Shown piece after piece: positions 34,201-46,497 of a stretch of DNA of 64,000 bases (the first letter of the stretch is position 1; each line of letters starts with the position of its first letter). This stretch comes from Entomortierella parvispora (lineage: Eukaryota; Mortierellomycota; Mortierellomycetes; Mortierellales; Mortierellaceae): NCBI GenBank assembly GCA_963573315.1, contig OY752143.1:2356001-2420000 (forward strand), in the 5' to 3' direction. The notes under the pieces were generated by a model. The model was given only the letters and a program-made list of their open reading frames with translations. It searched no databases and was not told the DNA's origin. Both the position numbers and the translations under genes were made by a program.

Positions 34201-34509
34201 TCCAATGGTCGCTACACCCCCATTTATCTCGCCACAGACGCGCACCGACCTCGGGACAACCCAATCTTTGACAAGCTATTCGAGTCCTTTGATTGTATTT
34301 TCACTCTGGATGATTTCGCAGAAGATCTTGAGCCGCTTCGTCAGTTCAGGAACCCCGAAGATGGGACACTGATGGCCAGGTTTCTGATTCCGATGGTGGA
34401 CGCCATGGTCGTAGCCAAAACAGCGGCCTTCTTCGGGACCCCTACGAGTACCTTTTCTAACTATATACAGAAGCAACTTCGACCTGCCTACACAGGCCTC
34501 TACGACTAA
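31222..34509 (+). CDS. O-fucosyltransferase-like type II membrane protein
   Basis: Single exon, 1095 residues from the ATG at 31222. The frame is open for 105 more codons upstream, but those are of low complexity and would bury the signal anchor. Residues about 9-31 (RFLILLVPVINFLFISLFIF) form a signal anchor, implying a Golgi or ER lumenal enzyme. At about 170-215, HSGFHNQRTELENALLLARL and RTLIMPKVYLGPP match the N-terminal lobe of GDP-fucose O-fucosyltransferase-like proteins. At about 864, GIHIRMSDGHF gives the HxR motif used for GDP-sugar binding; PIYLATDA and the tail AAFFGTPTSTFSNYI complete the second lobe. Between the lobes lie about 600 residues, very acidic and with Gln-rich stretches. 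Substrate unknown. Confidence 0.82.
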   Translation: MSFIAFRRRFLILLVPVINFLFISLFIFSPSTLPRLPRNLPVLPKPRDRSFPEEQEPFDRISFFQKQTDLLRQGDDPSSADPDKAASIGGSGAVLDATSGAAYLLEQRRLVQGILLTPLPDSLISTYQPGYLGALTAAAAATDPAAGPPSDSSSPPAYDIDKDPSTKYLTFLPHSGFHNQRTELENALLLARLLNRTLIMPKVYLGPPMPWLAFRHLHSRLLYQTKIGLAHCRAIIELQEFEDEPEEEETENPWELTPPLRKEHYQNADQLPLSPQPMDQQQQRPPQGPPSPPQQPELQHHHHYQSTQNQSYHPVVQSAEEIISPVQQEVMSLEDQIRVEKEGRERAWGDIGGSEQVSMDPNISTDDDAEEQMDDESRAETDSQSDYSAYQENDPMVSMDEEDDPEYMPPWIEEPDDEEEEMGMATGDSPQDILDFELDQLSDEDGPDVEDWETIKEGEEGEGGEEEGASFRELPIGIEDDDEEEEDEMDLAARRYRKNWGQDPFSLPIQKERPRRTRGRQLAQMEDSEVAWPLYLPVDSALRESKAHLWKRSSMDEDPKSQQQDSNHVQQQEQATGFRLQKRQLPKQLPLQVPHQPTTPPPVIPAATNTTKRRIKWSALPAECLQYESWTMTDWDLFFNLDPLRRYVRILTRESMSMAYLESRFNITLPKEVEPAPSNSTFNGLFSANGTDAAHEREYNGEEDNGEEYSGEDDNDSADEEQAEEEEAEETVAPLLRTAGDVLFFDDSNLYDYRFTENPDDPESLRTRAKFGQEFSIEAMRDRPEKLIHLGSMFGTGRVSIESLESKAWLLTIKDHLILRTEILQTTSQRIADRISGLAHFEENKGTTSGEQRPKKDPMESGFVGIHIRMSDGHFSLSARDTIENIRQELLWQTGITEGNGDAETGASPNEGSDPSYNDPPAQKQGRLSIEQCHTRALNHHESLKLFQEQQQLLKQQKQWQGHGGPISPQGQQQQHTFSHRVVGSDTSLPRRRSNGRYTPIYLATDAHRPRDNPIFDKLFESFDCIFTLDDFAEDLEPLRQFRNPEDGTLMARFLIPMVDAMVVAKTAAFFGTPTSTFSNYIQKQLRPAYTGLYD

Positions 34510-35045
34510 ACGACTAGAATACCATATATTTTCATACAGCCATACTTATTATTTGTTCCTTTGGTGTTTCGAAATTGGTCGTGGAAGAGCACCATTGTTG
34601 TCTGTTCAATATCCCCTTGCTCAAAGGCTAGGCTCATAGTTCAAAGGCTAGGCTCATAGTCCATTACCTGTGTCTCCGCATTGCAACATGGCATTTGCAT
34701 ATCAAGGTGTAGCTGCATGTCCAGGGGGATAGCCCGATCAGCTGGTAAGGGGTAGACACTAGCTACATGGGCACGGAAATCAGCCAAGACAAAAGAGGCC
34801 ATGGCAGAACGCGCAGAACGCGTTTCGTGTTAGTTTTGTTCCGTCACAACGCCCGCATGGGTCACATTCACCTTTCTTAGCTTTGCCTGTCATAAATAGA
34901 GCAGGTTCTTTTTTGACACCCTAAAAGAAAAAACCACTCCACAATTCTCCCTCTGCTCTACTGTATCTTCAACCTTTTCCTCACAGCTCTTTTGCAGCCA
35001 CTCCACAACAGCGAAATAGCCCTTACCAAACCAACCATCTTCACC
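34510..35045. other. Promoter region of the lactone oxidase gene
   Basis: About 535 bases. It contains an exact 20-base tandem duplication at 34621-34660 and a TATA-like CATAAATAG at about 34890, some 150 bases before the ATG. No gene. Confidence 0.45.
34621..34660. repeat. Perfect 20-bp tandem duplication
   Basis: Bases 34621-34640 and 34641-34660 are identical (each starts TCAAAGGCTAGG). The copy count is two, with no degenerate third copy. It lies in the promoter region of the lactone oxidase gene, about 390 bases before the ATG. Confidence 0.9.
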
Positions 35046-36954
35046 ATGACCAAGGGCACTCAAACCCCCGACGGCAATACCTCGGCTTCTAGCGCGTCCT
35101 TGTCAACATTGACGCCGGTTCTTTCAAGCAATGCAGCCACCTCCATGACTGGCTCCCCCGAGACTATTCTCGATGGTGTAAGGGTGACCTTTGACACCTG
35201 GACCAATTGGGGTGGGAATCTGACCTATCAACCAGAAAAGACTTTTCATCCAAAGAATTTGGACGATCTCAAGACCATTGTCCGTCTGGCCAAGACCCAT
35301 GGGAAAAAGATCCGCTGCACCGGCAGCGGTCACTCTTGGTGCTCTAGCGCAGTTTCTAAGGACTATCTTGTCTCGACGCGAGAGATGAACAAGATCCATG
35401 CACCTGTGCGCCACCCCAATGGGTTGCTGCAGGGGCGGGAGGGAGGAGAAAGTTGGACGGTGACGTTCGAAACTGGAGTCTTGGTCGAAGACTTGGACCT
35501 TTACCTGCGACAGCACAATCCACCACTGACTCTCCCCTCGAATGTTCTTGTTGGATGTGTGAGTTAATCGCCCTGAAAGATCGATGTGATCTAAACCGAG
35601 GTTGAATTGCTCAAGCGCAGTTTTTTTTTTCTGTTTTCTTTCTACTCTGGTTCTTAGGTTCGATATGGAGGTGTTTTGACCATGGGATGCGTAAGTCTTG
35701 CATGACGGTCTGCAGATTTTTTTTACATCTTGCCACCATTCCTAACCCACAGCCATCTACTTCTTATTCGCAAAAAAATTAGCACGGTGCATCCGTCAAC
35801 GCGAGAACTATGAGCGACATGGTCACAGAGATGACCATCGTCAACGCCCATGGTGAATTGATCACGTACTCGGAAGACGTTGACCCCGAAGCGTTCAATG
35901 CCGCCTGTCTAAACCTGGGGCTCCTAGGCTTGATCTACACTGCCAGTTTGAAAGTAGAGTTGATGCAAACCCGAATGCGCGTCCAGGATTCATACCTCCA
36001 ATTGGATTCCATCTTCAATACCTCGGACCCAGCCGCCTATGGATTGAAGCTCAAAACCATGGTCCTTCAACAAGACTCGATCGAGTTTCTCTACTGGCCT
36101 TTCAAACATTTCGGCCAAGAGACCTTCCACGACCAGATATGGTGTAAGCAATGGACGCGGACCACCGACCCAGTACCTGAGGGGGAGGAAGCAGAAGCCA
36201 AAAGAAAACTTTTGGAGCAACGAACACCCATGTTGGACCATCCATTTTTTGCCAGCTTTCAAGTCGGTGAGGAGGTGATGGAGATTCCAGACGCGATACA
36301 TTTCCCGTTTGGAGATGGAAAGTCGACCCTTCTGGACACGGGAATCGCCTTGAAGGCTGACCCAGATTTCAAGAATGTCATCGAGGCCTTTTCTGAGCTG
36401 GTCGAAAAGGTAAAAAGAAAAAAAAGAAACAACGACCTGTATCAGCATTTTATCTCTGATTTTGTCGATTGTTCTCATTCTTTCAAACAACACAATAATA
36501 GAACTACGAATTTTCGTGCAGTATGACCGAGCGCATGGGCACGGCGCTCGAAATGCGATTTATCAAGGCGTCTGACAAGATGCTCTCACCCGCTTATGAC
36601 AAAGATCCAGAGACAATCTTTGCCATGATGAACCTGATGGCTGTCAGCGGTACCCCTGGGTTCGACGAGTTCGCCGCCAGCACTATGGCCAATTGGATAG
36701 AATGCTACAACGCCAAGTAAGAGACGTCCAGTGATGACCCTCATTATTCATAAAAAGTCAATAACCTGATTTTCCTCTATTTTTTTGTCACTAGACCACA
36801 TTGGCCCAAGATGTGGGAAGCGGTGCCTGGGGCAGTTCCCTATCTTCGCCGTGAGTTTGGGCCTCGAATTGCTCGATTCAATAAGGTCCGCAAGGCCCAT
36901 GATCCTCAGGACATGTTTGTTAACTCTACATTCGATGAGTTTATCCGCGACTGA
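35046..36954 (+). CDS. ALO1: D-arabinono-1,4-lactone oxidase
   Basis: Five exons: 35046..35558, 35658..35690, 35783..36409, 36502..36716, 36795..36954; 515 residues against 526 in yeast. It oxidises D-arabinono-1,4-lactone to D-erythroascorbic acid with oxygen, giving hydrogen peroxide (EC 1.1.3.37), at the mitochondrial outer membrane in yeast. The FAD-binding PCMH domain has GSGHSWC; His96 is the expected site of covalent FAD. VRYGGVLTMGCHGAS spans exons 1-3, with exon 2 only 33 bases. The ALO domain follows and the catalytic motif HWPK is at about 465-468, split by intron 4. The start has the best context (CACCATGA). The substrate specificity versus gulono- or galactono-lactone cannot be told from sequence. 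Confidence 0.93.
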
Positions 36955-37292
36955 TTGCCCAAGTTTTATTCTTTTTTTATTTTAATTCATCCACAAAGGT
37001 GATATATTTGAACCGCACCGATATTTGTCCAAGAAATAAAACAGGTTTCTGTAGCCTTTGATCTTGAGAGTGAGCCAAGATGGAGGTAGCCCAAAAGGGG
37101 ATGTAAGGAGGAGGAGAGGGCTCTGGCAGTTCATAGAGGCAAGAAAAAGGATTTTTGATGTTCAGTCGAGGACATTGATCGAAAGACTGTGCTGTCAGAC
37201 AGCAGAGCGGCAAGGCAGAGACATGAGATTCAATAACCAGGAAGAGGTTCTAACTGCGCCTTTCCTGGTGTTGAATGCCGAGGGCCACGGGC
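36955..37292. other. Convergent 3' spacer
   Basis: About 340 bases between the stops of the lactone oxidase and SKP1. AATAAA on + at about 37036 lies some 80 bases after the oxidase stop. No gene. Confidence 0.5.
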
Positions 37293-38038
37293 CTAGTTCT
37301 CATCCACCCAGTCCTATGTTTGGAAGATGAAGAGACATCATTTTAGTATCCAGTTGGCATCCGCAAAGTCAGCCAGTCAATCTCGTTTCAGCCTTGTTAC
37401 TCACTAATAAAGACGGGGAATGATAAGATGCAAAAGGACGGTTCTGTTAATGAACATCGATCTGCCAAAATAAACCACCCACATTCCTTTCTTTTTAAGC
37501 TTACCATTTTCTCGTCTGACTTGGTCTTCTTCTTCTGGCGTAAAGTCGTTTGTGATGTTAAAAGTCTTTCGGATCTCCTCTGGCGATTTCGCTTTGATCA
37601 AGTTGGCGACTGTCTTGCAGGTGAGGTCCAGCAAGGGTTTGATATCCAGGTAGTTTGCAGCCTATGTTGTAATTGATGACAGGATGTTGTTGGTGATCAG
37701 TGGATCTTGGGTCCGTGAGAGAATTTAGGCTCAAAGCATACCCAGATCAGTTCGAGCAAGGTGCCTTGGTCGACCTTGCAATATTCCAGGTCCCACTCGC
37801 CAATCTCTGCGGCGACATCGTCATTGGCATTTTGGAAATCAGGCTCGTCGCGGTGATGTGCGCAGTACTCGATGACCTTTGTGAGGATCGGACCAGATAC
37901 GTTAGGCAGGGGAATGGCCTGACCGACCTCGCCAATGTCTTCGAGCATGAGCTTGAGCAGCATGCTCTTGTCAGCAATGTCACGGTCAATGAGGAATTCG
38001 GTGCCCTCAGAGGAGGTGAGTAGGATTTGGGATGACAT
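37293..38038 (-). CDS. SKP1: SKP1, SCF ubiquitin ligase adaptor
   Basis: Minus-strand exons: 38038..37742, 37661..37505 and a last short exon starting at 37313. SKP1 bridges cullin-1 and F-box proteins. The BTB/POZ part ([27 protein letters not shown]) and the F-box-binding end ([44 protein letters not shown]) are intact. The last intron is odd. The obvious GT-AG junction (AATG|GTAAGC ... CATAG|GACTGG) yields the end GLGG and a stop at 37300, 155 residues. Shifting by one base would give DWVDEN and a stop at 37293, matching the usual Trp-containing SKP1 tail (157 residues). See findings. The first intron replaces the usual LIL by LIW before AANYLD. Confidence 0.92.
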
Positions 38039-38700
38039 TGAACAAGAGAAGGGAGGGATGGAAAGATGATGTGATGATGATGGGAGGGAAGGAAGAGAGG
38101 AGAGGAGAGGAGCAGTTGCATGTCCACTCACTCCACCTTACTCCACACCCGGACGAGAGACAGGCAACGCGTGGACTGGATTATTGATCCAGGGCCCAAG
38201 CAACAAGCAGCAGACTGCTTTGCCACCAAACAAAGGCGGGGGTGCTGAAGCCAGAAGTCAGCCAGTTGACGCGTCCTTTTGCTGGAGTCGGTCCTACGCT
38301 TTTTATCGTCTTGTCTCTTTGCAAGAAGGAGTCGGCCTTCCCCAGTCCCCCTACACACAATAATGATAGCTGCAAACTCGTTCAACACCTCAAAGACCAG
38401 CACAATCACATGATGCACCAAAAGCACACTCTTCCCCACCGCACACCTCGGCTTGATTTCGCCCCTTCCCCGCCGATCGATTGATCGCTCGCTGGTCTCT
38501 TTTCTCCACTCGCCGGACTGAACCTTGCTTGTTGCCTGGACACGGAGCAGGGCACGCTTCGGTACAACTCGACCCTTTCCTTCTCTTCTTTATCCTCTCT
38601 CTTTTCTTTTCTTCTCCTCTTCTTCTCTTTCCTCGTCTTTTCTTCCCTTCACTGCCCACCCTCTTTCTCTTTCTTCCATTCATTCATTCATTCACTCACC
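38039..38700. promoter_or_regulatory. Divergent promoter region of SKP1 and dienoyl-CoA isomerase
   Basis: About 660 bases between divergent starts. Both ends carry strand-specific composition: 38041-38115 is purine-rich on +, and 38570-38700 is almost pure pyrimidine on + up to the ATG at 38701. No gene. Confidence 0.5.
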
Positions 38701-40080
38701 ATGCCAGAATACAAGTTCGAAACCGTCAAGGTCACATTCCCCGCCCCTTTTGTCGCTCATGTCGAACTCCACCGACCCAAAAAGATGAATGCCATCAACG
38801 GAGCCATGTGGGCGGATATCCGTTCCGTCTTTGATACCCTTAGAGACGATCCCGATGTGCGTGCCATCGTCCTCTCTGGCTCTGGACGCTGCTTCACAAG
38901 TGGAATCGATCGTACGTCCCACATCCTCTGCAACACTTCACTTTAATCTCTCTGCACCTTCTAGGACGTGGGAAGATAACTGACTCTTCTTTTGCCCACA
39001 CTTAGTCTTTTCACTGGAGCTCCCTATCGTCGCGGATGATGCCTCTCGCTCCGCCTTCAAGATCCGCCCCTACCTTAGAGTAAGATCAAAACTAAAAGTG
39101 TTCCTCGAACACAACAGTCAATTGGAGGTTCTGATCTAGATGTTCTCGTTTGTTTAGAGCTTGCAAGCCTCCCTAAGTGCCATTGAGCTGTGCGACAAGG
39201 CCGTTGTTGCTGCGATCCACGGTCCCTGCATCGGTGGTGGTATTGACATTACGACTGCCTGTGACATCCGCTATGCCTCCAAGGACGCTTACTTTTCTGT
39301 CAAGGTAAAGTAGAGAGGCTCTTTATTTCTAAAATGCAGGGAAGTCCTGACTCGTTGTCTCTTACATTACACGCGTGCTCTTCCTGTTGCTTTACTAGGA
39401 GGTTGACATTGGTCTTGCTGCTGATGTTGGCACTCTCCAGCGCTTGCCCAAGGTCGTCGGCAACGGCAGCTGGGTTCGCGAGCTTTGCTTGACGGGTCGC
39501 AAGTAAGTCACCGCAAGCACACACAGACTGATCTGTGCTACCTGCCGCCAATCTGCTTACGGTGGTGGATCGTAGCCAACTGACATACTGGTGCCTTTCC
39601 TGAATAGCTTCGATGCAAAGGAGGCCCTGGAGCATGGTTTCATCTCCAAATTGGTGGAAGACCCTGCCAAAGTCTTGGCCGAGGCCCTTGCCACTGCCAC
39701 CTTCATTGCTGAAAAGTCGCCCGTTGCGGCCATTGGCACAAAGTAAGGACAGCTCGAGGTCTTTTTCCAAGGCATTCTTGCCGGTGACTAATGATCATAT
39801 TTTATTTTCATTGCAGGCATTTGTTGAACTACTCTCGAGACCATGGTGTCCAAGAGGGTTTGGATTACACTGCTGCATGGAACATGGTTATGCTGACTTC
39901 GCCTGTAAGTGGTGCTTTCCTTCCTGTGCTCTATTGTCGTGCTTGCACTGTGGACCGTTGTTGATTGACAACCTGAACGACGCTCTTCTTTGTAATTCTC
40001 TACTGCACTGCCCATAGGACCTTCCTGCAGCAGCTGCGGCCCAAATGCAAAAGACCAAGCCGACGTTCGCCAAGTTGTAA
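38701..40080 (+). CDS. ECH1: Delta(3,5)-delta(2,4)-dienoyl-CoA isomerase, peroxisomal (PTS1 AKL)
   Basis: Seven exons: 38701..38911, 39006..39079, 39158..39304, 39399..39502, 39608..39742, 39817..39904, 40018..40080; 273 residues. It shifts conjugated double bases of 3,5-dienoyl-CoA to 2,4-dienoyl-CoA so unsaturated fatty acids can pass through beta-oxidation. The three catalytic acids of rat ECH1 (Asp176, Glu196, Asp204) are kept with exact spacing: Asp125 in GGGID, Glu145 in VKEVD, Asp153 in GLAADVG. The block [20 protein letters not shown] is nearly the mammalian one. The protein ends in AKL, a PTS1, so it should be peroxisomal; there is no N-terminal presequence. A pyrimidine-rich leader runs directly into the ATG. 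Confidence 0.95.
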
Positions 40081-41027
40081 GATACAAGACGCTTTTCAGA
40101 AAAAAAGAGCAGAAATACACAAACCTGGGCCGATTTGATCTGCGCTCAGGAGCAGAGAGCAGAGGCCTGCGACAGAAAATGCCTTAATGAAGTTTGACCT
40201 GGGAAAGAGAGAGGACAGGAGGAAGGATTGTGTCGGTGGAGGTGTCCACTGTTTGTTCGCTGTGTGAGCGAGATGAGAAAGAGAGCGAGTGAAGAGAAGG
40301 AATGAGATGGGATCAGAGATCGCGATGTGAAGCGGAAGCAGAAACTGGCATCTGGTTCAGGGAAAGGAGGGTGCTGGCACGGGGACCAGGACGTGGCAAA
40401 AAAGACCTGTGACGTGGCAACGAAGAGAGAGCAAGAGACAGAGAGGTGTGAATCCACTCGAGGAGGAGGAGAGAACGACGCAGATGGAGCAATGCGCGCG
40501 TTCTTGACCAGGCCCCTTTCTTTTCTTCTTTCCCTCATCACTCTTTCTCGCTCTCCCCCCCTCTCCTCTTCTCCTCCTTCTCATCATCATCATCTTGCTC
40601 ATCTCGACCTCATCCTTCTCCCCTTCTCCTCTGCTGACTCCTCTTTGACGCGTTGGATCCCGATCAGCTGTAAGCATCCACCGCACTGCAGTCGTCTCTC
40701 TTGTCTCTTTCGCTATAGCCTCCCACTGGCCAGCCAACAAGTCGCACGACCACCCATTCGCCTCATCATCAGCCAAATCTAATCTGTGACATGGAAAAAA
40801 CAACAGCAATCAGAGACGGAGCAGGCGGGATGACGGAAAGATTCCATGATGACTCTAGTTGCATGTTTCCTAACCTCGGTCCTCCCTTGTATGCATGTCC
40901 CTTTAGTCTCTCCCCTCGATATCATCTGAAGCCCAGGAGGACTCTACACCACTGATCGATCGCCCTCCCTTTCTCCCCCTCCTTCTCACTCCCACACACC
41001 ACCTCATCAACACCACGCGAGAGCATC
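40081..41027. other. Promoter region of SEC31
   Basis: About 950 bases. Bases 40510-40640 and 40880-41010 are pyrimidine-rich on +. Frames here on both strands are of low complexity. No gene. Confidence 0.45.
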
Positions 41028-44000
41028 ATGAGGCAAAAGACCATCTCGAGGACCTCGACCTTTGCCTGGAGCCCAGGCCAGCACCCGCCCCTGCTCGCTA
41101 CAGGAACCGTTGCTGGAGCCTTTGATGCCAACTTTTCAAATGCATCCCAGCTCGAGCTCTTTGACCTGAACCTGTCCGATAAGTCACCCGAGGCGGTCGA
41201 CCTGACTCAACCCGCTGGTGTAGTCTCTTGCAATGCCCGGTACCGTGCCATGTTCCCGCGTCTCGCAAAAAAAAAAGGACCACTAGGATGAACGAGTTGA
41301 ATAGCTTATTGACTTCAGTTCTGCTTCCTGGTTTTAGATTCAACCGCCTGGCATGGGCGAAACCAACAGTCGATCGTCCATACGGAATGATCGCTGGAGG
41401 AATGGAAAATGGAGAACTCAACTTGTGGGATGCCAATGCCATCCTGAACGGAGGGTAAGACGACAACCATCACTTGGGGAAAAAATAGACCTCTTTGACA
41501 CTTTGTATGCGTACTCACAAAAACCGTTACTGTCCTCCCTGTCTTGTCGTCCCATCACAGCACCGATGTCTTGTTCTCCAAGCAAAATAATCACTCTGGT
41601 CCCGTCCGCGGCCTGCACTTCAATCCCTTCCAGCAGAACCTTCTTTCTTCGGCTTCAAGCAATGGCGAGGTAATTTTGACAGCATCTATCGAACGAAAGG
41701 AGGCAGTGTCAACCATGGCGTGTGGATGAACGGGAAGGGGAACACTCCTACAACACCTGTTGACACAACGTACTGTATTTCTTCAATAGATTTTCATCTG
41801 GGATCTCGGTAACTTGGCCAAGCCTTACACACCAGGCGCAAGATCGTCAAAGCTTGAGGATATTACCTGTGTTGCATGGAACAACCATGTTCAGCACATT
41901 TTGGCAACCAGTTCTACCACAGGATACACCGTCGTCTGGGATCTCAAATCTAAGAGAGAGGTTCTCACCCTCTCCTACCCTGGCGCCAGTGTCGGAGGTA
42001 TGGGAAGCATGGGCAACTTGGGACAGGCCAGTCGTCGTGGAATCACAGCCATTGCATGGAACCCCGATGTCGTAAGTTTATCATTGATGCTGTAGGAATA
42101 AGTTCTCCTTGTATAATCTAACGTGATTTCCTTGGGGTTAGGCTACTCAAATCATCACCGCTACCGAGGACGATAATAATCCTGTGATTTTGGTCTGGGA
42201 TCTTCGTTATGCACATGCTCCAGAAAAGGTGCGTTCCGTCTTCATTTGAACGACTGATTGTCATGGGCATGCCAGTTCCACTTACTGATCAATTTTATCT
42301 TGAACTATCGCATCAAAAAGACTCTCACTGGGCACACCAAGGGAATTTTGTCGCTGTCATGGTGCCAGCAAGATTCCGAACTTTTGCTCTCAGCCGGTAA
42401 GGACTGCCGCTCGCTTTGCTGGAATCCCAAGTCTGGAGAGATCATCGGCGAGGTAAGAATATTCAAGACTTTTCTCCAATCACGATAGCCTACTGTTTAT
42501 GTTGACACTAACGCTGTGAATTCCTGGTCCTTGTAGCTCCCTCAAAGCTCGAACTGGACATTCGATATTGATTGGTGCCCCCGTAACCCAGATTTGTTGG
42601 CTTCAGCCTCGTTCGATGGAAAGGTTCGTGCTACATACAGGATCTTAGTAGCTGTGTTTGTTAAGAATCTGTGGCTCATGTCCCTCTTGTGTATGTCAAC
42701 TAGATCAACGTCCACTCCATTCAGTCCACTCATGAAACAGAATCGGCTTCAGTTGGTCATGTTCATCAGGAGTCTCATGACCCATTCGCACCTCCACAGT
42801 ACCCCACTCAAAGCACCGGTGACACCATTTCACTGAAGCAGCCCCCCAAGTGGCTTCGCAGACCTGTGGGCGCGACTTTTGGATTCGGAGGAAAGCTTGC
42901 CATCTTCAGGAACAAGCCTGCACCTCCACTGCACCTCCCACAAGGTGCGCCTGCTCCTATCGGCGCTCACACCATGATCTCATCAGTGACATTGGTGGAT
43001 GTTGTAACTGAACCTGAACTGGTTCAAAGGGCAGCCGATCTCGAGCTTGCTTTGGAGCAAAAGACACTGGACAAGTTCTGTGAGACTCGTAGCCAGACTA
43101 ACCTTCCTACATCAGAATACTGGAGCGTCTTGCGTGCTCTCTTTGAGGCCAATCCCCGCGAGCAATTGGTCCACCACCTTGGTTTTGATAAACAGGAGAT
43201 GGTAGATCAGGTCGCCGCTTTGACTCGCCAGATGAGTATTAGCAGCAACCCCTCGGTGACTTCGCCCGCCGGGGATGCTCTCCAAAACGACCGCGGATCG
43301 ACTGCAGAGATGAATGCGTTGTTCTCAGCTGGGGCTCACGATCATCAAGCTTCTGAGGACGCTTTTGGCGGATACCCAGCTGGACCTATTTCGACAGAGT
43401 TCAAGCTCAAGCCCTTAGATCCATTCCAGATCTACCCTGCCTCAGACACGGATATCGACAAAAAGATCACCCGGTGCATTGTTGCAGGCGATTTCGACTC
43501 GGCTGTCAATGTCTGTCTTCATGACGGTCGCCTCTCGGATGCTCTTGTCCTTGCCATCTGTGGTGGCCCCGAGCTCTTAGAGCGTACTCAACGTGCCTAC
43601 TTTGAGCGCCGCGCTGCCTCAACCCCCTATATCCGACTCTTGCAGAGCGTCGTTACTGGCGATCTCGAAGATGTTGTCCGCAACGCAGACTTGACCGACT
43701 GGCAGGAAATCGTCGTTATTTTGTGCACTTTTGCTCGCCCTGACGAGTTTGGAAAGTTGTGCGAGTCCCTCGGTAACAGACTCGAGCAGCAATGGATCAA
43801 GAAAGCTGAAGCCGGAGAGGCGGCTGATGAAATCCGTGGCAACACCGTCCTCTGCTACTTGGCCGCCGGTAACTTGGAGCGTGTCGTAGCTATCTGGATC
43901 CGGGAACAGGAGGAAGAGAATGCCAAGCATCTTTATAACCCCACTGGCGCGTCCGAGTATGAACGCAATGCTCAGTCGCTTCAGGCCTTCATCGAGAAAG

Positions 44001-46060
44001 TTACTGTCTTCCGCAAGGCCATTGACTACGTGGATGTCGCTATAGCCGGTAACCCCAACGAAGATCAACCCGAGGAGCAGGATGGTCACCTCAAGTTGTC
44101 TGCATTATATGACAAGTACACTGAATACGCAGAGATCATGGCTGCCCAAGGTCGTCTTTCCATTGCCATCGAGTACTTGAACTTGACCCCTGTCGACTAC
44201 CGCAGCCACGACTCTCTTGCTGTGATGCGTGACAGATTGTATCATTCTGGCGTGGATGTGGGTAAGATCCCTGCCCCCGAATTCCCTTTCGAGCCCGTGT
44301 ACGTGATGGCCGAAGGCGAGTTCCAGCAGCAACATCAGCAGCAGCAGTACCAGCAACAGCTCCAGCAGCAGCAACAACAACAACAGCAGCCGCAATATGG
44401 TCAGCAGCAGCCACTGCACCAGCAGGGTTACCAGCACAACCAGTACCAACCCCAGCAGCAGCAGCAGCAACAGTACCAGCCTAACCAGTATCAGCCTATC
44501 CAGAACAACTATGGTGCCGCCCAAAGCGGCCCCTACGGAGTTCCTGCCGCCTCGCCTTTTGGAAACGTCGGCTACAACAATGCTGGATACCAACAACAGC
44601 CTCCTCCACCCCAGCCAATTGCTCCTCCACCAACCCAGTTCAAGCCCCCCCAGCAGAACGATTACCGTCCGGCCCAGCCTCCAGTGGTAAACAATGCCCA
44701 TGTTCCTCCTACTCCAGCTTATGGAGGCTACGCACAGCCTGCAGCGCCGCCAACCTTCAACCAGACAGGATTCCCCGCTCAGAACGACACTGGATACAGT
44801 GGTCTCTACAACCAGCAGCAGGCTGCTCCAGTGGAGAGAACCCGATCCGCCGAACTCCCTCCATCGCAGCGCAAGGACACTGGCAACTGGAACGATCCCC
44901 CAGCCGTCCCTATTCCCAATGCCACCCGACGCCCCGCTGCCCCTTCCGCTGCTCTTAACAAGGCTCAGTTCAACTCACCGTTCCCTGGTAGCCCAGCTGT
45001 CGGAAACAACCCCATGGGTGGTACTCCTCCACCACCTCAGGCTGCGTATGGTCAACCCCCTCAGCCATCCGCGTTGCCACCTCCACCCATGATGGGCGCG
45101 CGTGCTCCTCCACCCGCGGCTTCTTCGCCCTACTCTCCTGTGCCAGCAGCCTCGCACCTGCCTCCTCCACCCCCTACTAATGCCGGAGGCGCCATGTCTC
45201 CACGCTACGCCAACCAGCGCCCACAACAGCCTGGATTCCAGAACTTTGGAAACCAGCCAGGACAGCAACAGCAACATCAACAGCAACAGCAGCCCTATGG
45301 ACAGCCTGGTCAACAGCAACATCAACAGCAGCAGCCTTACCAGCAACAGCCACAGCAGGGTTATGGCCAGCCTTCACCCAGCCCTAATCCCTATGCTCCT
45401 CCACAGAACGCTGGGCCCATGGGAGGTATGGCTAGCGGAATGCCCCAGGTGCTTCAGCAAAGACCTTTGACCCCTGCAGCCCCTCCAACACCCCCAGAGC
45501 CTGTCAAATCTAGACATCGTAAGTTTATTGAGAGCAGAAATGTTGTAATAGCGGCCAGAAGAATTGACGTTTTTATTCTTTCTTTTGCTACTGTGCAGCC
45601 GTCGGAGATAGGGCACATATTCCTGCAGGACAAAAGCTGATTTACTCTGTACTTGCCAGCGAATTGGCCCTTGCGCGTCAATATGCCACTGTAAGTTGAG
45701 GCGGCCACTGTTACTATATACACTGGGGTTTGGCGCTTTTTTTAGCATGAGAAAGAAACGCTGCTGACCCGGACACTGTTTATGCTTTTATATCTGCTGC
45801 ACCAATAGCCTGCAGCCAAGAGACCTTTGGATGATGCAGAAAAGAAGTTGAATGTTTTGTTTGACATGCTGAACAACGAGGAGGTGTCTGCACCTGTGGT
45901 GGATCAGATGCTTCTATTGGCTCAGGCACTTCAGGCTAAGAACTATAACTCTGCGTACCAAATTCACCTGGAACTCCATTCGACCCGCACAGATGAGGTC
46001 TCGAGTTGGATGACAGGTGTGAAGCGTCTGATCGTCGATAATGCAAGGATCGTGCAATAG
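41028..46060 (+). CDS. SEC31: SEC31, COPII outer coat subunit
   Basis: Ten exons: 41028..41239, 41338..41454, 41561..41669, 41790..42071, 42142..42228, 42321..42452, 42537..42623, 42704..45518, 45599..45690, 45809..46060; 1394 residues. SEC31 with SEC13 forms the outer cage of vesicles leaving the ER. The N-terminus is a WD40 propeller: [69 protein letters not shown]. An alpha-solenoid follows (about 430-800) with [21 protein letters not shown]. Then comes a Gln- and Pro-rich linker of about 400 residues with polyQ runs, which binds SEC23, and a short conserved C-terminal helical domain. Exon 6 has a weak acceptor (CAAAAAG) and an in-frame alternative 45 bases upstream. Confidence 0.95.
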
Positions 46061-46388
46061 AAGGACTCTCCCCCCTATGTGAAGGAAAAAAATATGAGTG
46101 CGAACGCAAAGATGTTATCAGAACGAAATGGTTTACCCTTGCTTACGAATAAAGGCAAAAAAAACAGAAAACGACGCGAACCTTGTTTCGAGCAAACAGA
46201 GAGACGGGAATATCGGTTCAAATCTGACGGGGTTTGCTATCCTCAAAAAAAAAAAAAAAAAAAAGTTGATGGCGTTCTTGACTGGACAACAAGACGTTCA
46301 TCCATCACACCTAGACATCGAGTTCGCGTCTCACCCACAGATTGGAACCGGGAAAACCTCATGTGGAGCGTTGCTCGTTATTGTACGA

Positions 46389-46397
46389 TATATAAAT
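46389..46397 (+). promoter_or_regulatory. TATA box of the SDR gene
   Basis: TATATAAAT, 101 bases before the ATG at 46498. The rest of the 46061-46497 spacer holds an A19-type run at about 46246-46264 and no gene. Confidence 0.6.
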
Positions 46398-46497
46398 GGC
46401 AATGCTTTTTTTACTTGGTCTCTTTTTTCTTTTCTTCTTCAACACACACGCACGCACTTTTTCACACGCTCACACTGTTAAACATTCAACTACCACA